This document shows, one piece after another, positions 5,906 through 6,947 of a stretch of 6,947 nt of DNA. Where the stretch lies: contig DFEN01000132.1 of NCBI GenBank assembly GCA_002368685.1, positions 1 through 6,947 of the forward strand. Direction: 5' to 3'. The notes under the pieces were generated by a model, which searched no databases, had not been told where the DNA came from, and worked only from the letters and a program-made list of their open reading frames with translations. The DNA comes from Lachnospiraceae bacterium UBA3801 (GTDB lineage: Bacteria; Bacillota; Clostridia; Lachnospirales; Lachnospiraceae). The translations under genes and the position numbers were made by a program. How positions within the stretch are numbered: the stretch's first letter is position 1; every line of letters starts with the position of its first letter.

Positions 5906-6109
5906 ATGTCAGAGAAGAAAGAGACATCACCTGCTCTTAAGAGAAGCTGGTTCCAGGAGCTTAGTGCTGAGTTCAAGAAGATCACTTGGCCTACAGGAAA
6001 GCAGCTCGTAAAAGAGACTATAGTAGTACTGGTATCTGCTATTCTTATAGGCGGTATCATCGTAGTAGTTGACTATTTACTTAACTATGGTCTTCAATAT
6101 TTATGGTAG
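5906..6109 (+). CDS. secE: Preprotein translocase subunit SecE
   Basis: SecE is the essential small clamp of the SecYEG protein-conducting channel in the cytoplasmic membrane. The 67-residue protein has the short single-helix form usual in Gram-positive bacteria. An amphipathic cytoplasmic helix with the family motif WFQELSAEFKKITWP (15-29) is followed by KQLVKET and one transmembrane segment (about 37-60). A GGAGAGG site lies 8 nt before the ATG, and the gene begins 33 nt after rpmG. Its stop codon overlaps the ribosome binding site of nusG, which suggests coupled translation. Confidence 0.97.
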   Translation: MSEKKETSPALKRSWFQELSAEFKKITWPTGKQLVKETIVVLVSAILIGGIIVVVDYLLNYGLQYLW

Positions 6110-6113
6110 GCGG
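6108..6113 (+). promoter_or_regulatory. Ribosome binding site that decides the nusG start
   Basis: AGGCGG lies 7 nt before the ATG at 6121 and overlaps the secE stop. The in-frame ATG at 6103 has no site of its own and lies inside secE. Confidence 0.65.
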
Positions 6114-6120
6114 TGATAAC

Positions 6121-6777
6121 ATGGCAGAAGAAAAGAAGATAGATACTGAAGAATTAACAGAAGCTACAGAGGCTGCAAGTGCAGTAGAAGTGGCAGAGAC
6201 TGAAGAGGTTGTTCAGGAAGAAAAGCGTCAGAAGTCTGCCAACATCAAGCAGCAGGGAGATGATGAACCACATTGGTATGTAGTTCATACTTATTCAGGT
6301 TACGAAGAGAAGGTTAGAAAAGATATCATGAAGACCATCGAGAATCGTAGACTTGAGGATCAGATGTTTGAAGTAATGGTACCTGTTCAGGATGTTACAG
6401 AAATTAAGAAGGGCGCTAAGAAAACTGTTTCTAAGAAAATGTTCCCTGGATATGTTCTCGTACATATGATCAAGAACGATGTAACATGGTATGTTGTAAG
6501 AAATACACGTGGTGTTACAGGCTTCGTTGGACCTGGATCAGAGCCAGTTCCATTAACAGATGCTGAGATGATCAGACTTGGTGTTAAGGTTGATGACATC
6601 CAGATAGATGTTGAGATCGGTGACCTTATCAAGGTTATCGCCGGTCCATGGGAAGGAACAGAAGGAAACATCAAGACTATCAATCGTACAAAGCAGTCAG
6701 TTACGATAGATATAGATCTCTTCGGACGTTCAACAGATGTTGAGATAAGTCTTGGTGAGATTCAGAAGCTTAATTAA
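6121..6777 (+). CDS. nusG: Transcription termination/antitermination factor NusG
   Basis: NusG binds elongating RNA polymerase and modulates pausing, termination and coupling. From the ATG at 6121 it has 218 residues. The NGN domain spans about 51-145 (HWYVVHTYSGYEEKVRKDI, then MFPGYVLVHM at 107-116 and TRGVTGFVGPG at 129-139). The KOW domain spans about 166-218 (GDLIKVIAGPWEGTEGNI, then LFGRSTDVEI). About 48 residues of low-complexity, Glu/Ala/Thr-rich sequence precede the NGN domain; most NusG proteins of around 175-190 residues have little or none of this. It lies 11 nt after secE, in the same operon. Confidence 0.96.
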   Translation: MAEEKKIDTEELTEATEAASAVEVAETEEVVQEEKRQKSANIKQQGDDEPHWYVVHTYSGYEEKVRKDIMKTIENRRLEDQMFEVMVPVQDVTEIKKGAKKTVSKKMFPGYVLVHMIKNDVTWYVVRNTRGVTGFVGPGSEPVPLTDAEMIRLGVKVDDIQIDVEIGDLIKVIAGPWEGTEGNIKTINRTKQSVTIDIDLFGRSTDVEISLGEIQKLN

Positions 6778-6818
6778 GCGTATATTTGTCCTGCTAACCT
6801 AAGGACATTTATATATAA

Positions 6819-6849
6819 GTGGAAGGGGAATAACCCCGCGATTTACCAC
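6819..6849 (+). promoter_or_regulatory. Putative ribosomal protein L1 binding site in the rplK leader
   Basis: GTGG (6819-6822) pairs with CCAC (6846-6849), and GGGG (6825-6828) pairs with CCCC (6834-6837) around an AATAA loop. The two helices are separated by an asymmetric internal loop, AA against eight nt. This GTGG-purine-GGGG layout resembles the L1 site of 23S rRNA and of rplK-rplA mRNAs, where L1 represses its own operon. It ends just before the rplK ribosome binding site. The assignment is by shape and position only. Confidence 0.55.
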
Positions 6850-6867
6850 GAGAGGAGGAAATGAAAA

Positions 6868-6947
6868 ATGGCTAAGAAAGTCAAAGGTTACATTAAGTTA
6901 CAGATACCTGCAGGAAAGGCAACTCCAGCACCACCTGTTGGACCAGC
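6868..6947 (+). CDS. rplK: 50S ribosomal protein L11, N-terminal part (3' truncated by window)
   Basis: The first 26 residues begin MAKKVKGYIKLQIPAGKATP and continue into APPVGP, the strongly conserved N-terminal domain start of L11, the protein of the GTPase-associated centre of the large subunit. The usual length is about 141 residues, so most of the gene lies beyond the window. AGGAGG at 6853-6858 is 9 nt upstream. An ATG at 6861 is out of frame and reads only four codons. It follows nusG after 90 nt, the standard order, and may be co-transcribed with it. Confidence 0.97.
   Translation, partial: MAKKVKGYIKLQIPAGKATPAPPVGP

Noticed and set aside
5585..6060. Two minus-strand open frames covering the rpmG leader, rpmG and secE
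   Set aside because: They lie opposite conserved ribosomal and translocase genes and lack plausible starts or family features.
6786..6815. Possible promoter for rplK (TTGTCC with TATATA)
   Set aside because: Each hexamer matches consensus at only four positions, and a start there would cut off the 5' half of the likely L1-site stem.
6861..6875. Four-codon ATG frame overlapping the rplK start
   Set aside because: It lies only 2 nt from the Shine-Dalgarno sequence and overlaps rplK out of frame; it is more likely chance than a leader peptide.

Overview
All genes in this window lie on the + strand of an AT-rich genome with AGGAGG-type ribosome binding sites, TTGACA/TATAAT-type promoters and the gene order rpmG-secE-nusG-rplK. 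Together with protein sequences that look clostridial (a zinc-type L33, a short SecE, a two-gene Wzm/Wzt-like exporter), this suggests a Firmicutes/Clostridia chromosome. Lachnospiraceae, for example Butyrivibrio or a relative, is my best guess, but that is inference from protein style and not a database match.

Layout. (1) Positions 1-471 hold the C-terminal part of a branched-chain amino acid aminotransferase (ilvE), followed by a clear intrinsic terminator. (2) A strong sigma-A-type promoter at 580-608 starts an apparent four-gene envelope operon: a small unrecognised lipoprotein, an ABC-2 permease and ATPase pair of the Wzm/Wzt (TagG/TagH) polysaccharide-export type, and the undecaprenyl-diphosphate phosphatase uppP. 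The exporter would move an undecaprenyl-linked glycan or teichoic-acid-like polymer across the membrane, and UppP would recycle the lipid carrier. (3) A long imperfect inverted repeat of about 80 bp separates uppP from an rsuA-type rRNA pseudouridine synthase. (4) A perfect 22-bp dyad lies between rsuA and the next gene and contains an extended -10 promoter. That gene encodes an Xre-like helix-turn-helix domain fused to a Uma2 (DUF820) PD-(D/E)XK nuclease-like domain. (5) A new promoter and a structured leader of about 125 nt precede rpmG, secE and nusG. A short intergenic leader then leads into the start of rplK, which is cut by the window edge, and carries a stem resembling the ribosomal protein L1 autoregulatory site.

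Most of the window is housekeeping. The least ordinary parts are the HTH-Uma2 gene with its promoter-embedded palindrome, the long inverted repeat after uppP, the rpmG leader with mutually exclusive foldings, and an exporter pair with no visible glycosyltransferase neighbours.
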